NCBI RefSeq assembly: GCF_039962115.1
Contig: NZ_JAMPKJ010000057.1
Location: forward strand, 1-37,468
Direction: 5' to 3'
Source: Funiculus sociatus GB2-C1
Lineage (GTDB): Bacteria > Cyanobacteriota > Cyanobacteriia > Cyanobacteriales > FACHB-T130
Length of the DNA stretch: 37,468 nt
Shown one piece after another: positions 1 through 7,828 of this stretch. The notes below the pieces were generated by a model. It was not told the DNA's origin. It ran no database searches and saw only the letters and a program-made list of their open reading frames with translations. A program made the translations under genes and the position numbers. Each line of letters opens with the position of its first letter. Position 1 is the stretch's first letter.

Positions 1-139
1 CGTTTGGTAAGAAAAACTCTTTCGTTCTCTAAAAAACTCTCCAATCATATAGGAGCTATTTGGTATTTTATTCATGAATATAACGCCAGTTTATCTATAG
101 AATGAAAAACTGGGGTTATCATTACTATGCAGGACTACC
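1..139. repeat. Left terminal inverted repeat of the window
   Basis: Bases 1-139 are the reverse complement of 37330-37468 with one mismatch (G at 114 against an expected C). Identity stops sharply after 139, where the flanks differ. The segment contains an internal hairpin with arms ATAACGCCAGTTT and AAACTGGCGTTAT. In this copy the mismatch breaks the second arm. No transposase reading frame is visible in it. It could be a MITE, the end of a larger element cut off by the window edge, or another dispersed repeat. The repeat also supplies the last codons of the small gene at 125-379. Confidence 0.9.
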
Positions 140-379
140 GGAAAACCAACCAAACCACCCCGGAACATCAGGATCGAATATCCATAAAAGCTGCGGAATT
201 GCTACCCCCAAGACAAAAGGCGCTAAACACAACGTTCCGGACCACCCAAACCCGTTGTAGCGGCGTAACTCTTCTTGAATAATCCATTTGTACCAGCCGT
301 AGTACAGCATCAGCGTGGCGACTGAGAAGAGTATCACTTGCCACAAGGGACGGGGTTTACCAAGGAGTTTGTCTGTCAT
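125..379 (-). CDS. Small membrane protein, DUF4234-like, possibly truncated by a repeat
   Basis: An 84-residue protein starting at an ATG. Two hydrophobic stretches are visible, about residues 14-33 and 47-68. The middle reads like the DUF4234 family of small bacterial membrane proteins: a Leu/Tyr/Trp-rich first helix, then a charged loop (EELRRYNG), then a second helix. Function is unknown. The last four codons (GSPA) and the stop lie inside the 139-bp terminal repeat, so the original C-terminus may have been replaced when the repeat arrived. The family assignment is by eye and tentative. Nothing indicates an operon partner; the next gene in the same direction ends well downstream of a repeat-containing gap. 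Confidence 0.55.
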   Translation of the reverse strand: MTDKLLGKPRPLWQVILFSVATLMLYYGWYKWIIQEELRRYNGFGWSGTLCLAPFVLGVAIPQLLWIFDPDVPGWFGWFSGSPA

Positions 380-442
380 ATTTGTAGCTAGGGATAAAAG
401 GTTTTTCTATCTTATTTACATTTCATAATATATAACAAATCG

Positions 443-526
443 TAGGTTGGCTTGGTGGAACTTCATCCAACATTGGTGTAAACAAGCATGAGTTGTTGGG
501 TTTCACTATCGTTCAACCCAACTTAC
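443..526. repeat. Cyanobacterial dispersed repeat with GTTGGGTT/AACCCAAC hairpin
   Basis: The stretch opens with GTAGGTTGG and closes with CCCAACTTAC. Inside it GTTGGGTT (495-502) and AACCCAAC (515-522) form a perfect 8-bp inverted repeat. A related GTAGGTTGG/CCAACCTAC hairpin occurs at 9556-9583. Such GTAGGTTGG hairpins are common intergenic repeats in filamentous cyanobacteria. It lies downstream of the FAD oxidase (minus strand) and could also act as a weak terminator. Confidence 0.6.
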
Positions 527-553
527 AAATTACTAAATAAGTGGCTTTTTAGT

Positions 554-1645
554 TTAGCTATTAAACAAGATTAATTCTCGAATTGCTATTGCGGTTGCGG
601 GTGCAAGTAGCACACCGTTGCGATAGTGTCCGGTGGCGAGAAGGACGTTGCTGTAACCGGGGAGATGACCGATGATGGGTGCGGGGCGACCTTCCGGGCG
701 AGGGCGCAAGCCTGACCAAGTTCTGATGATGGTGGCTGCGGATAAAGGCGGGCAAAATACTAACGCATCCGACAAAACCTTCTCCAGCATTGCACCAGAA
801 GCCACGACATCACCCGCATCTGGGGGAAATTCAACAGTAGCACCTACCCAATATTCTCCTAGGCCGTATGGCACTATATGAACATCATCGCCAGTAATTA
901 CGGGCTGAAAATCTGGATTACCCAAAGGCTGCGCTAGCCGCAGATGCAACGCTTGTCCCAACACTGGTTTAATATCAATAGACTCTTTTAAAGATGCCGT
1001 GAGGGGAGTTGAACCTAAACCAGCGGCTACAATTAGCCAATCACAATCTAACTTTCCAGATGTTGTTTGAATCTGCTGGCAAACACCATTCGTTGTTAAT
1101 TCATTCTCCAAAACAGTGACACCCAATTTGAAGTTAACGCCGTTACGTTCTGCACCGTCAACCAAAGCTAAAGTTAGAGCAGTTGGATCGAGTTGTCGAT
1201 CTTGGGGTGAATAGATAGCACCGAGAATTTTATCTTTACTCAGTTGAGGACAGTTTGACTTTAGTTTGGCAGCATCCCAAATTTCCAGATTCCAGCCTTG
1301 AGAAGAGCGAATTTCTACCAATTTTTCCCAATTAGCTAAATCTTCTCCTTCAAAACAAAGCATGATAATTCCCTGTTTATTAAAGGGAATCTGCCGTCCT
1401 GTAAGTGCCTCTAACTCTGGAATTAGAGTTTCATAGCGCTGGATGCTACTTTGCCGCATTTTCCAGGCATTGCCTTTAAGTTTGCGGCTGATAACGCCCA
1501 TTAAAACGCCCAGTGCCGCTCCTGTGGAAGCTTGGGCGGGTTGTTGTTTATCCAAAACTGTCACGCTTAGCCCTGAAATTTGACTCAGTTCATAAGCGAT
1601 CGCAGCCCCAACAACACCGCACCCGATTATGACTACATGACTCAT
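554..1645 (-). CDS. FAD-dependent amine/D-amino-acid oxidase, ThiO/DadA family
   Basis: A 363-residue protein starting at the ATG at 1645; a frame-extending TTG at 1666 lies in a repeat-like tract and is less likely. The N-terminus MSHVVIIGCGVVGAAIAYEL is a classic dinucleotide-binding GxGxxG beta-alpha-beta fold for FAD. The C-terminus has the family's WSGLRP..GRPAPIIG and ATGHYRNGVLLAPATA signature, as in glycine oxidase ThiO and D-amino-acid dehydrogenases. Length fits the family. The expected reaction is oxidative deamination of a small amine or amino acid, yielding an imino acid and H2O2. ThiO would link it to thiazole synthesis, but no thiamine gene is nearby. Substrate cannot be read from sequence. 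It lies downstream of psbQ on the same strand. Confidence 0.85.
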   Translation of the reverse strand: MSHVVIIGCGVVGAAIAYELSQISGLSVTVLDKQQPAQASTGAALGVLMGVISRKLKGNAWKMRQSSIQRYETLIPELEALTGRQIPFNKQGIIMLCFEGEDLANWEKLVEIRSSQGWNLEIWDAAKLKSNCPQLSKDKILGAIYSPQDRQLDPTALTLALVDGAERNGVNFKLGVTVLENELTTNGVCQQIQTTSGKLDCDWLIVAAGLGSTPLTASLKESIDIKPVLGQALHLRLAQPLGNPDFQPVITGDDVHIVPYGLGEYWVGATVEFPPDAGDVVASGAMLEKVLSDALVFCPPLSAATIIRTWSGLRPRPEGRPAPIIGHLPGYSNVLLATGHYRNGVLLAPATAIAIRELILFNS

Positions 1646-1649
1646 TTCA

Positions 1650-1750
1650 ATTAAGGCAAAAGGCAAAAGGCAAAAAATAAGAATTCTTTATTTTACCTTT
1701 TACCTCCCCCTTTTTAAGGGGGGCAGGAGGGATCGCCTTTTGCCTTTTTT
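1650..1750. repeat. AAGGCAAAAGGCAAAA repeat and CCCCCTT/AAGGGGG hairpin
   Basis: The gap between the FAD oxidase start and the psbQ stop holds three AAGGCAAA-type units near 1654-1676 and their complement CCTTTTGCCTTTTTTT near 1736-1750. Between them is a perfect hairpin, CCCCCTT (1706-1712), TTT loop, AAGGGGG (1716-1722). This resembles miniature intergenic repeats of filamentous cyanobacteria. Its position at the end of psbQ suggests it may shape psbQ mRNA 3' ends or read-through into the oxidase gene. Confidence 0.6.
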
Positions 1751-2206
1751 TTAGGCTTTGGGAATTAAATTCAAGAAGCCATCGAACTCCTGCAATACAG
1801 ATCGGAAGTTACTCACAGCTTTCTGATAATTCGCCTCTTTAGCAGCTTGGTCAATCCTTACGAGATCGCTATAGATATCTTTTGCTGCTTCCCGCGCCGC
1901 CTCTTTGTCCTGGGGGGACAGGTTCGCCGCCACACGGTTCATGCTTCGCCGCAATTCTCCCAGGGGGCCATGAATGAACGTACCTACATCTACCCATCGC
2001 CGTTGTTGGATCATGGTTTGCAGTTCATTCATGCGATCGCGAAATTCCTCAAGCGCTGGAACATACTCCTGAATCTGCTCGATCTGAGCAGACGTGTACT
2101 TGGGAGCCGATTTTGTTGCGGCAGTTACACTACTGCAACTGATCGTGAATGTGGCTACCAGTGCCAGCATCAAAGCCAAAATAGACCGAAAACGTACTTT
2201 TAGCAT
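1751..2206 (-). CDS. psbQ: Photosystem II lipoprotein PsbQ (CyanoQ)
   Basis: A 151-residue precursor starting at the ATG at 2206; an upstream TTG at 2221 extends the frame but is not needed. The N-terminus is a hydrophobic signal peptide ending in a lipobox-like ATFTISC, with Cys24 as the probable lipidated residue. The rest is all-helical, as expected for the four-helix PsbQ fold, including the conserved stretch FIHGPLGELRRSMNR and a C-terminal YQKAVSNFRSVLQEFDGFLNLIP. CyanoQ is a lumenal lipoprotein bound to CP47 that supports the oxygen-evolving side of photosystem II. The upstream hydrolase-fold gene ends only 42 bases away on the same strand, so the two may be cotranscribed. Identification is firm. 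Confidence 0.93.
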   Translation of the reverse strand: MLKVRFRSILALMLALVATFTISCSSVTAATKSAPKYTSAQIEQIQEYVPALEEFRDRMNELQTMIQQRRWVDVGTFIHGPLGELRRSMNRVAANLSPQDKEAAREAAKDIYSDLVRIDQAAKEANYQKAVSNFRSVLQEFDGFLNLIPKA

Positions 2207-2248
2207 TCTTTTTGCAATCAACCTCTCAATTAAGCGTCCTTAAAAATA

Positions 2249-3103
2249 TTAGCGGCGAAGAAAGCTTAAAAGTGCATCACTTACCTTTACTGACCAATGC
2301 TCTTGCGGATAATGCCCCACTTCTTCCATTTTCGTCAGTTTGGCATCCTGAATGGAACTGGCGAAGCTTTGCGCTTGGCTTAAGGGTAGCCAAGGATCTG
2401 CGGTTCCCCAGGCTATCAGAGTAGGCTGCGTCCAGCTACTAAAGCCGGATTCAATTTCTGCCATTGACTCCTTTAGCTGGAGATTCCGCACGGTGTAAAG
2501 AAGACTCCGCCCCGCATCGGAACTTTTGAGGAAGGGACGGCGGTAAATGTCTAAATCTTTGTCTTCTATTCTGTAACCACTGCCACCTTCTAGGGTTCTG
2601 TCCACTAAGAGGGGATCTTGCGTCATCATATCACCGACCAAAGGCAAACCTAGTTGTTGGATTTTCCAGGGTAACTTGGCGGTGGTTGATACAGGCGCGT
2701 TGAGGATTGCCAAGCGTTCGATTTGCTCTGGATGACGCAAGGCATACTGTAGACCGACAGAACCCAAAAATCCCTGGACTACCAGGGAAAATTGCTCAAT
2801 TTCCAGATTTTTGATAAATTCTTCTAGGGCGTTAATAAAAGCATCGGGTGTATAGGCAAAGTCTCGCTTGTCGGGTTTTGCTGAGAAGCCAAAACCAATC
2901 CAGTCGGGCGCGATCGCTTTATACCCTTTCTCTGCTAAAGCGGGCATTACCCCGCTCCAACTGTAACTCTGCGACGGCAACCCGTGCAGCAGCACCACTG
3001 GCAGTCTATCCGTCCTCCCAAGCGGATTCTCTTCCCGATAAAACCACTCCAGCGAACCTACTTTAATTAATTGCTCGTTCGTTGACACTATCTTTGCCTG
3101 CAC
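2249..3103 (-). CDS. Alpha/beta-hydrolase-fold protein lacking the usual nucleophile
   Basis: A 284-residue single-domain protein with a GTG start (3101-3103); no in-frame ATG lies close by. The oxyanion-hole motif LLHGLPSQSYSW (38-49), the DWIGFG segment (67-72), the acid Asp236 in WGTADPW and the base His264 in VGHYPQEHW are all present, as in haloalkane dehalogenases and related esterases. At the nucleophile elbow, where family members have Q-D-W-G-G or G-H-S-M-G, this protein has Q-G-F-L-G, putting Gly111 where Ser or Asp should be. I read the DNA at this codon (2771-2773) and it is GGA. The protein may be a binding or scaffold member, or use another residue. It sits 42 bases upstream of psbQ. 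I believe similar cyanobacterial proteins exist, but have not checked. Confidence 0.85.
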   Translation of the reverse strand: MQAKIVSTNEQLIKVGSLEWFYREENPLGRTDRLPVVLLHGLPSQSYSWSGVMPALAEKGYKAIAPDWIGFGFSAKPDKRDFAYTPDAFINALEEFIKNLEIEQFSLVVQGFLGSVGLQYALRHPEQIERLAILNAPVSTTAKLPWKIQQLGLPLVGDMMTQDPLLVDRTLEGGSGYRIEDKDLDIYRRPFLKSSDAGRSLLYTVRNLQLKESMAEIESGFSSWTQPTLIAWGTADPWLPLSQAQSFASSIQDAKLTKMEEVGHYPQEHWSVKVSDALLSFLRR

Positions 3104-3471
3104 ATTTTCCGGTTGGAAAGAGCTTACCGCCCAACGCGATCTACAGGCAAGTCGAATCGATGCAAGGATTTTATTTAAAATTATAAAGTTGATATATTAT
3201 CCAAAATATGCGATTTTTTTGTCTCCTTTCTTTAGTATCGTGGTAATATTTATTTATACCCTATTTTTTAATAATAAAAATATATATCTTTTTCAAAAAA
3301 ATGCAAAGATTTCCATTATTTAAGTATACATCCAGAGGAGCAAATTGCATAGTATAAGGAGTTACCATTTTGCATCGATTTAATAATTAAACTTAAACAA
3401 GGATGCACCAATGGTTGCTTCCGAAGGAACATCCTGATATATTAAAACCCCAAAACAACACAGAGAACTAA
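3104..3471. other. AT-rich intergenic region with a 22-codon ORF abutting the next gene
   Basis: This divergent gap is very AT-rich around 3170-3310 and probably holds promoters in both directions; no confident -10/-35 pair can be named. Near its right end an ATG at 3403, two bases after an AAGG, opens 22 codons (start MHQWLLP, end NNTEN). The frame ends in TAA at 3469-3471, directly against and in the same frame as the GTG start at 3472. This may be a leader ORF or the true N-terminus of the next gene, split by a nonsense codon. Confidence 0.5.
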
Positions 3472-3903
3472 GTGAACGCAGCTGAACAAGCCACAAATAT
3501 ACAAGTCGCTAGTAAGATTGCTGCTGTTGTCAATCTGTATAAGTCTGAGTTTCCTGATGCTAAGGCAGACTTAAAACCGTGGGCAAATGATCCGGATACT
3601 AGAGAATTAGTAGATCCGGATTCCATTGATATCGGCTTTCATTTTCCAGGCAGAAGTCGATTATTTCAAAGCCGCAGCATTCTAGTGCAGATTCGTTTTT
3701 ACGAAGATCCCCTAACCGGAGATCGCCGGGTCATCGGCGTAGAAGCGGCGGGATTTGACCATAAAGGCAAGCAGTGGCGACTTTCCACCGTTGAAGAGTG
3801 GCAGTTTGTCGGGGAAACCCAGCCAGCAGCTGAGGTGGGAGAAAAGCTAAAACACTTTTGCCGACAGATATTTGAATTGTTCAACGGCGGCGAGACAGAT
3901 TAA
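3472..3903 (+). CDS. Conserved hypothetical protein, about 143 residues
   Basis: I do not recognise a named family. The frame opens with GTG and gives a soluble acidic protein with no membrane segment or signal peptide. It starts with a helical region (residues 1-30), continues with a beta-rich middle (DSIDIGFHFPGRSRLFQSRSI, then RVIGVEAAGFDHKGKQWRLS) and ends with a helix (EKLKHFCRQIFELF). The GTG directly follows a TAA that closes an in-frame 22-codon stretch with its own ATG and AAGG, so the true start is uncertain. The GTG itself has no clear ribosome site. The gene is convergent with the DCC-family gene and their stop codons overlap. The codon pattern and composed protein suggest a real gene. 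Confidence 0.7.
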   Translation: MNAAEQATNIQVASKIAAVVNLYKSEFPDAKADLKPWANDPDTRELVDPDSIDIGFHFPGRSRLFQSRSILVQIRFYEDPLTGDRRVIGVEAAGFDHKGKQWRLSTVEEWQFVGETQPAAEVGEKLKHFCRQIFELFNGGETD

Positions 3904-4307
3904 GAGCAACTACCCGTACAAGCAGCCGGATAAGAAGACTGATAGGTAGAAGAACGCTTACCAAAGATAGTGTAACGGTTGTCGCGCATTTGTTCGTAAG
4001 TGCGATCGCCCATCCATTTCACCCCAGGTAAGGCGCGATAAGCATCCACGAACGCGCTACCCATCGGCAACAAACGCCCAATTTCTTCAGCTGCATCGCT
4101 ACCCTGCCATCGTCTCTCACTTTGCTCACCATCAATCAAAATCATCCCCATTTCGCAGTCTTGGGGTGTAATTCCAAAGTGATTCAAAGCCACTTTGTCT
4201 TGCATCGGGATGTATTGAAACAACTGTCCCTTATCTAAGTTTTCCAGAAATTGCACCAGAGTAACGCAGAGATTGCAATTGCCGTCATAGATTACGTTGT
4301 AAGTCAT
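3900..4307 (-). CDS. DCC-motif thiol-disulfide oxidoreductase-like protein (DUF393)
   Basis: A 135-residue protein beginning MTYNVIYDGNCNLCVTLV. The D-G-N-C-N-L-C segment near residues 8-14 is the DxxCxxC signature of the DCC/DUF393 family, which has a thioredoxin-like fold. Later conserved features include IDGEQSERRWQGSDA and a LLPMGSAFVDAYR helix. Members are presumed thiol-disulfide oxidoreductases; the natural partner is unknown. Two further Cys lie at the extreme C-terminus (ACTGSCS), which is unusual and could form a second redox or metal site. The gene starts at an ATG and its stop overlaps the stop of the convergent gene ending at 3903. The next gene upstream (Uma2) lies 37 bases away on the same strand. 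Confidence 0.82.
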   Translation of the reverse strand: MTYNVIYDGNCNLCVTLVQFLENLDKGQLFQYIPMQDKVALNHFGITPQDCEMGMILIDGEQSERRWQGSDAAEEIGRLLPMGSAFVDAYRALPGVKWMGDRTYEQMRDNRYTIFGKRSSTYQSSYPAACTGSCS

Positions 4308-4344
4308 TGCGATCGCTTTCTTTTTTAGGATTAGCAGTATATTT

Positions 4345-4935
4345 CTATTTTGAAGCCTCTGGCTGCGAGGAGGGGAAAGTTACATCTTCGTATATATCTG
4401 CGATCGCGCACCGAAAATCTACACTTGCCAAATGAACCTCTGCGCCTTCGTCATAGGGATAAAGCACCCACAAACCCTCTGCATTCCGGCGAAAGCATTC
4501 CACCCGCATCCGAGTTTGACTAATCAGGACATATTCCTGAAGCGACTCCATTTGTCGGTAATCACTAAATTTATCGCCTCGGTCAAATGCTTCTGTCGTG
4601 GAAGATAGCACCTCTACAATTAAGCAAGGATAACGCAAAAAGTTATTAAATTCCCTATCCCGGCGATCGCAACTCACCATCACATCAGGATAGTAATAAG
4701 TATCAATTGACTCAATATGAGCCTTAGTGTCTGCTATGTAAGTTTGGCATCCACTCCCGCGCACATGATTTCTGAGCATCGCAAACAAGTTTCCGGCAAT
4801 AATTACATGAATATTGCTTGCGCCTGCCATTGCATAAACTTGCCCATTTCTGTATTCATGCTTGATAGGGCTAACTTCTTCTGCTTCTAGATATTCCTCT
4901 GGGGAGATGTGGTTATAACTTGGATTTGCAATCAT
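4345..4935 (-). CDS. Uma2 family endonuclease-like protein (DUF820)
   Basis: A 196-residue protein, start chosen at the ATG at 4935 with GAGG about ten bases before it; a TTG two codons upstream is less likely. Hallmarks are SPEEYLEAEE near the N-terminus, HEYRNGQVYAMAGAS, YYPDVMV and the catalytic-type PCLIVEVLSSTTEAFDRGDKF core, then YVLISQTRMRVE. The acidic residues PD, E-V-L and the following K match the PD-(D/E)xK nuclease fold of Uma2 proteins. These are present in large numbers in cyanobacterial genomes; biological role remains unclear, though a link to mobile DNA is often suggested. No mobile element is visible next to it here. Confidence 0.9.
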   Translation of the reverse strand: MIANPSYNHISPEEYLEAEEVSPIKHEYRNGQVYAMAGASNIHVIIAGNLFAMLRNHVRGSGCQTYIADTKAHIESIDTYYYPDVMVSCDRRDREFNNFLRYPCLIVEVLSSTTEAFDRGDKFSDYRQMESLQEYVLISQTRMRVECFRRNAEGLWVLYPYDEGAEVHLASVDFRCAIADIYEDVTFPSSQPEASK

Positions 4936-5116
4936 CTGCAATTACCTCGCTTTCCGGGTTATATCCAGTTTAAGCAACCCAAGGAAAGCTTTAAATATGC
5001 GATCGCGCTTTACTTAACTCAAAACTTCTATACGGCGGTGTATTCAGCTACAGTCCTCAACAGCCGTAGTAAGTCACAATATGCAGTTGCACGATTAGAA
5101 GGCAGCGATCTGGTTG

Positions 5117-6805
5117 ATGAAACCTCGAATCATCGTCTGTGGCTTGGGTTCTACTGGGTATAAAATATTCTGTTTACTAAGACAGCAGGGTGCAAGCGTC
5201 GTGGGCATCAATGCCGCGCCTCTACCTGGTGAAGAATATGATGTCGTAATTGGAGAATTACGAGCAGCTTCTACTTTAAAAGCAGCCGGGATTCAGGAAG
5301 CACATACATTAGTGCTATCTGGGGAAGATGAGGCGCTGAATTTAGCAATCCTCACCCAAGCCAGAATTCTCAATCCTCGGATTCGGATTATCAATAGATT
5401 GTTTAATACTAGCTTGGGCGATCGCTTAGACCATACGCTCCCCGAACACGTCACCATGAGCGTTGCTGCCCTTGCTGCGCCCGTCTTTGCCTTTGCCGCC
5501 TTGGGAAATCTAGCGATTGGACAGTTGCGGCTGTTTAACCAAACTTGGCCCATCCACGAAGAGTATATTCATGAAAATCATCCTTGGCTAGGTCGCCGAT
5601 TAAGCGATTTATGGGAGGATCGCGCCCGGATGCTAATCTACTATTTGCCAGTAAATAGTCAGATGGATCTGGTTTCTGCGGTAGTGTATGGGCAAGAATT
5701 AGAAGTAGGCGATCGCTTAATCGTTGGCACCCAGCCCAACGTCGCTAGAGAACGTAAACTGGCGCTGCCAAAACTGCTCAAAGTCTTTACCAACCTGCGA
5801 CAGTTTCAGCAACACGCTCAACCAGTTTTAATGATGACTCTCGTTTTACTGATCACAATTTTCATCGCCACCCTTACCTTCATCTGTTTCGAGCGACACA
5901 ATTCTGTTGTTGATTCCCTTTATTTCTCCGTCGGTATGATTACTGGCGCAGGTGGACAAGAGAAAGTAGCAGAAAATGCTCCCGACAGTATAAAAGTCTT
6001 CACAGCCATAATGATGCTAGTGGGTGCTGGTGTAATTGGGATTTGCTATGCGCTCCTCAACGATTTTGTACTAGGAAGCCGCTTCAAACAATTTTGGGAT
6101 GGCGCACGAGTTCCCCAGAAAAATCATTACATCGTCTGCGGACTCGGCGGCATTGGTGTAAAAATAGCCCAGCAACTCCATACCCACGGACATGAGGTTG
6201 TCGTAATCGAACGCGACTCCGACAATCGATTTCTCAACACCGTCCGCGCATTGGGAGTACCAGTAGTTCATGGAGATGCCAGCTTATTTGCCACTCTGGC
6301 TGCTGCCAATATCCACAAAGCAAATGCCCTCTTAGCCGTCACCAGCGACGACATGGCAAATTTAGAAATTGCCTTAAGCGCCAAAGGCATTGCTCCCAAA
6401 TTGCAAGTTGTCGTGCGGACTCAAGATCCGCAGTTTGCTTCCCAAGCGCAACAAGTGTTTGAATTTGAGGCTGTGCTGAGTCCGACGGAATTAGCAGCGC
6501 CTTCCTTCGCGGCGGCGGCTTTGGGAGGGCGAGTTTTAGGCAATGGCATGACTGGCAATAGTCTTTGGGTTGCCTTAGCCACGATGATTACACCCGGACA
6601 TCCCTTTTGTGGTAAGCGCGTTAAAGAGTCCGCAATGGATGCAGATTTCGTGCCTTTGTACATCGAAACCAACTGCCAAACCATCCACGGCTGGAATGTT
6701 TTGGAAACTGGACTCGGTGCTGGTGATATTTTATATTTGACTATGCCAGCAAATCGGTTAGAGCAGTTGTGGCGCGTGACACCCTCTCAACTTATAGCCA
6801 CGTAA
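5117..6805 (+). CDS. RCK (TrkA-N)-channel-like-RCK protein with degenerate pore
   Basis: A 562-residue protein starting at the ATG at 5117; the preceding in-frame TTG is rejected. Order of parts: an N-terminal Rossmann NAD-binding RCK domain (IIVCGLGSTG, residues 5-14), its C-terminal subdomain to about 215, a transmembrane helix (about 236-258), a pore-loop-like segment, a second transmembrane helix (about 294-318), then a second RCK domain (YIVCGLGGIGVKIAQQL, from about 338) with a C-terminal subdomain to the end. This is the layout of ligand-gated two-helix K+ channels with an added cytosolic RCK in front. The filter segment, usually TVGYGD, reads MITGAGGQEK, so K+ selectivity is doubtful. 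It may carry another ion or act as a nucleotide-sensing regulator. It converges on the MBL gene 30 bases away. Confidence 0.85.
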   Translation: MKPRIIVCGLGSTGYKIFCLLRQQGASVVGINAAPLPGEEYDVVIGELRAASTLKAAGIQEAHTLVLSGEDEALNLAILTQARILNPRIRIINRLFNTSLGDRLDHTLPEHVTMSVAALAAPVFAFAALGNLAIGQLRLFNQTWPIHEEYIHENHPWLGRRLSDLWEDRARMLIYYLPVNSQMDLVSAVVYGQELEVGDRLIVGTQPNVARERKLALPKLLKVFTNLRQFQQHAQPVLMMTLVLLITIFIATLTFICFERHNSVVDSLYFSVGMITGAGGQEKVAENAPDSIKVFTAIMMLVGAGVIGICYALLNDFVLGSRFKQFWDGARVPQKNHYIVCGLGGIGVKIAQQLHTHGHEVVVIERDSDNRFLNTVRALGVPVVHGDASLFATLAAANIHKANALLAVTSDDMANLEIALSAKGIAPKLQVVVRTQDPQFASQAQQVFEFEAVLSPTELAAPSFAAAALGGRVLGNGMTGNSLWVALATMITPGHPFCGKRVKESAMDADFVPLYIETNCQTIHGWNVLETGLGAGDILYLTMPANRLEQLWRVTPSQLIAT

Positions 6806-6835
6806 TTTGGTAATTGGTAATTAACATCAAAACTT

Positions 6836-7708
6836 TCAATTTGCTTCCATCCAAGCGATACACTGCTGCATCTGCTGGTGCATTGTCTTTGCGTCCGCAT
6901 GATATCTGCGTCCATGACCAGGTAACACCCACTCGAAGGAGTAGTTCGCCAGTTTTCGCATCGATTTAATCTGTTCTTGCCAAGAGTACCAACATACATC
7001 CCGGAAAGCAATCAGCTGATTGAGTCGGGAAGACCAAGCGAGATGATCTCCGGTGTACAAGAATTTATTCTTGTACAGCAAAACTGTGTGACCTTTGCTG
7101 TGACCGGGAACTGGGATAATCAATAGATCCGGTGTCAGCTGATAAGGCTCGGTACCAGTTAGCTGAATTTCCACATCACGAGTACCAGAAGTGATATCGT
7201 CGGTGTGGAGAATGCGCTGACACCCAAAATGCTCTCTATACTTTTTATGATCCGCCACATCATCTCTGTGGGTCAGGTACATATAACGAATTCCCCCCAT
7301 CTCCTCTAACCGCTTAACTAAAGGTGGCGTAAACCGGGGAGAATCAACTAAAACATTACCTTCTGGCAGCACAATCAAGTAACTTGCCGCACCATAGGAA
7401 TCTTCCGAATGATAGCCGCAATGGTAGACATTTTCTGCAACTAAAATTGGAAAACTCTGCTGCGCTTCTTTGATATCCTTTGGCTTCTCGATTGTACCAA
7501 TGGAAGCGGTAGGACAAGCGAGGAGAGCTTGGAGACTACGCAATCTTTCTGCCTCATTTTCTGGCTGATGATAAACCGCTGACTGCTCATCAATGCGAGA
7601 AAATACTTCTGGAACCATCCAGCGGCACGTATCGCAATCAATACAAGTGCTATCGACGTAAAAATCGCCGTTCACATTTTGGGGACGGCTTTGAGTTAAA
7701 TGAGCCAT
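6836..7708 (-). CDS. Ferredoxin-metallo-beta-lactamase fusion protein
   Basis: A 290-residue protein with two parts. Residues 14-72 form a ferredoxin-like domain: Cys22, Cys25 and Cys28 in CIDCDTC and Cys65 followed by Pro in LLACPTASIG, suited to one iron-sulfur cluster. From about residue 90 a metallo-beta-lactamase fold follows. The first metal motif is not HxHxDH but H147-R-D-D-V-A-D-H154 (THRDDVADH). Other metal ligands are conserved: His203 in PGHSKGH, Asp221 in YTGDHLAW and His265 in LPGHGRR. The combination suggests a redox-linked hydrolase or a flavin-free oxidoreductase; substrate unknown. I recall plastid homologues in plants with a similar altered motif, but this was not checked. 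The start is an ATG. Confidence 0.85.
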   Translation of the reverse strand: MAHLTQSRPQNVNGDFYVDSTCIDCDTCRWMVPEVFSRIDEQSAVYHQPENEAERLRSLQALLACPTASIGTIEKPKDIKEAQQSFPILVAENVYHCGYHSEDSYGAASYLIVLPEGNVLVDSPRFTPPLVKRLEEMGGIRYMYLTHRDDVADHKKYREHFGCQRILHTDDITSGTRDVEIQLTGTEPYQLTPDLLIIPVPGHSKGHTVLLYKNKFLYTGDHLAWSSRLNQLIAFRDVCWYSWQEQIKSMRKLANYSFEWVLPGHGRRYHADAKTMHQQMQQCIAWMEAN

Positions 7709-7828
7709 AATTATACCTAACGGTGCTGCAATAGACTTTCTACTTTACTCCCCACTCTTGTAGAGACACTAAGCGATCGCGTCTCCCTCTATTTCCTATC
7801 TTACACAAACCTTTTCGGTGTCAGAGCG

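Noticed and set aside
4909-5163. Plus-strand frame of 84 codons over the Uma2 start and the channel start
   Set aside because: It straddles the divergent promoter gap and both true gene starts, has no family-like features and stops just inside the channel gene.
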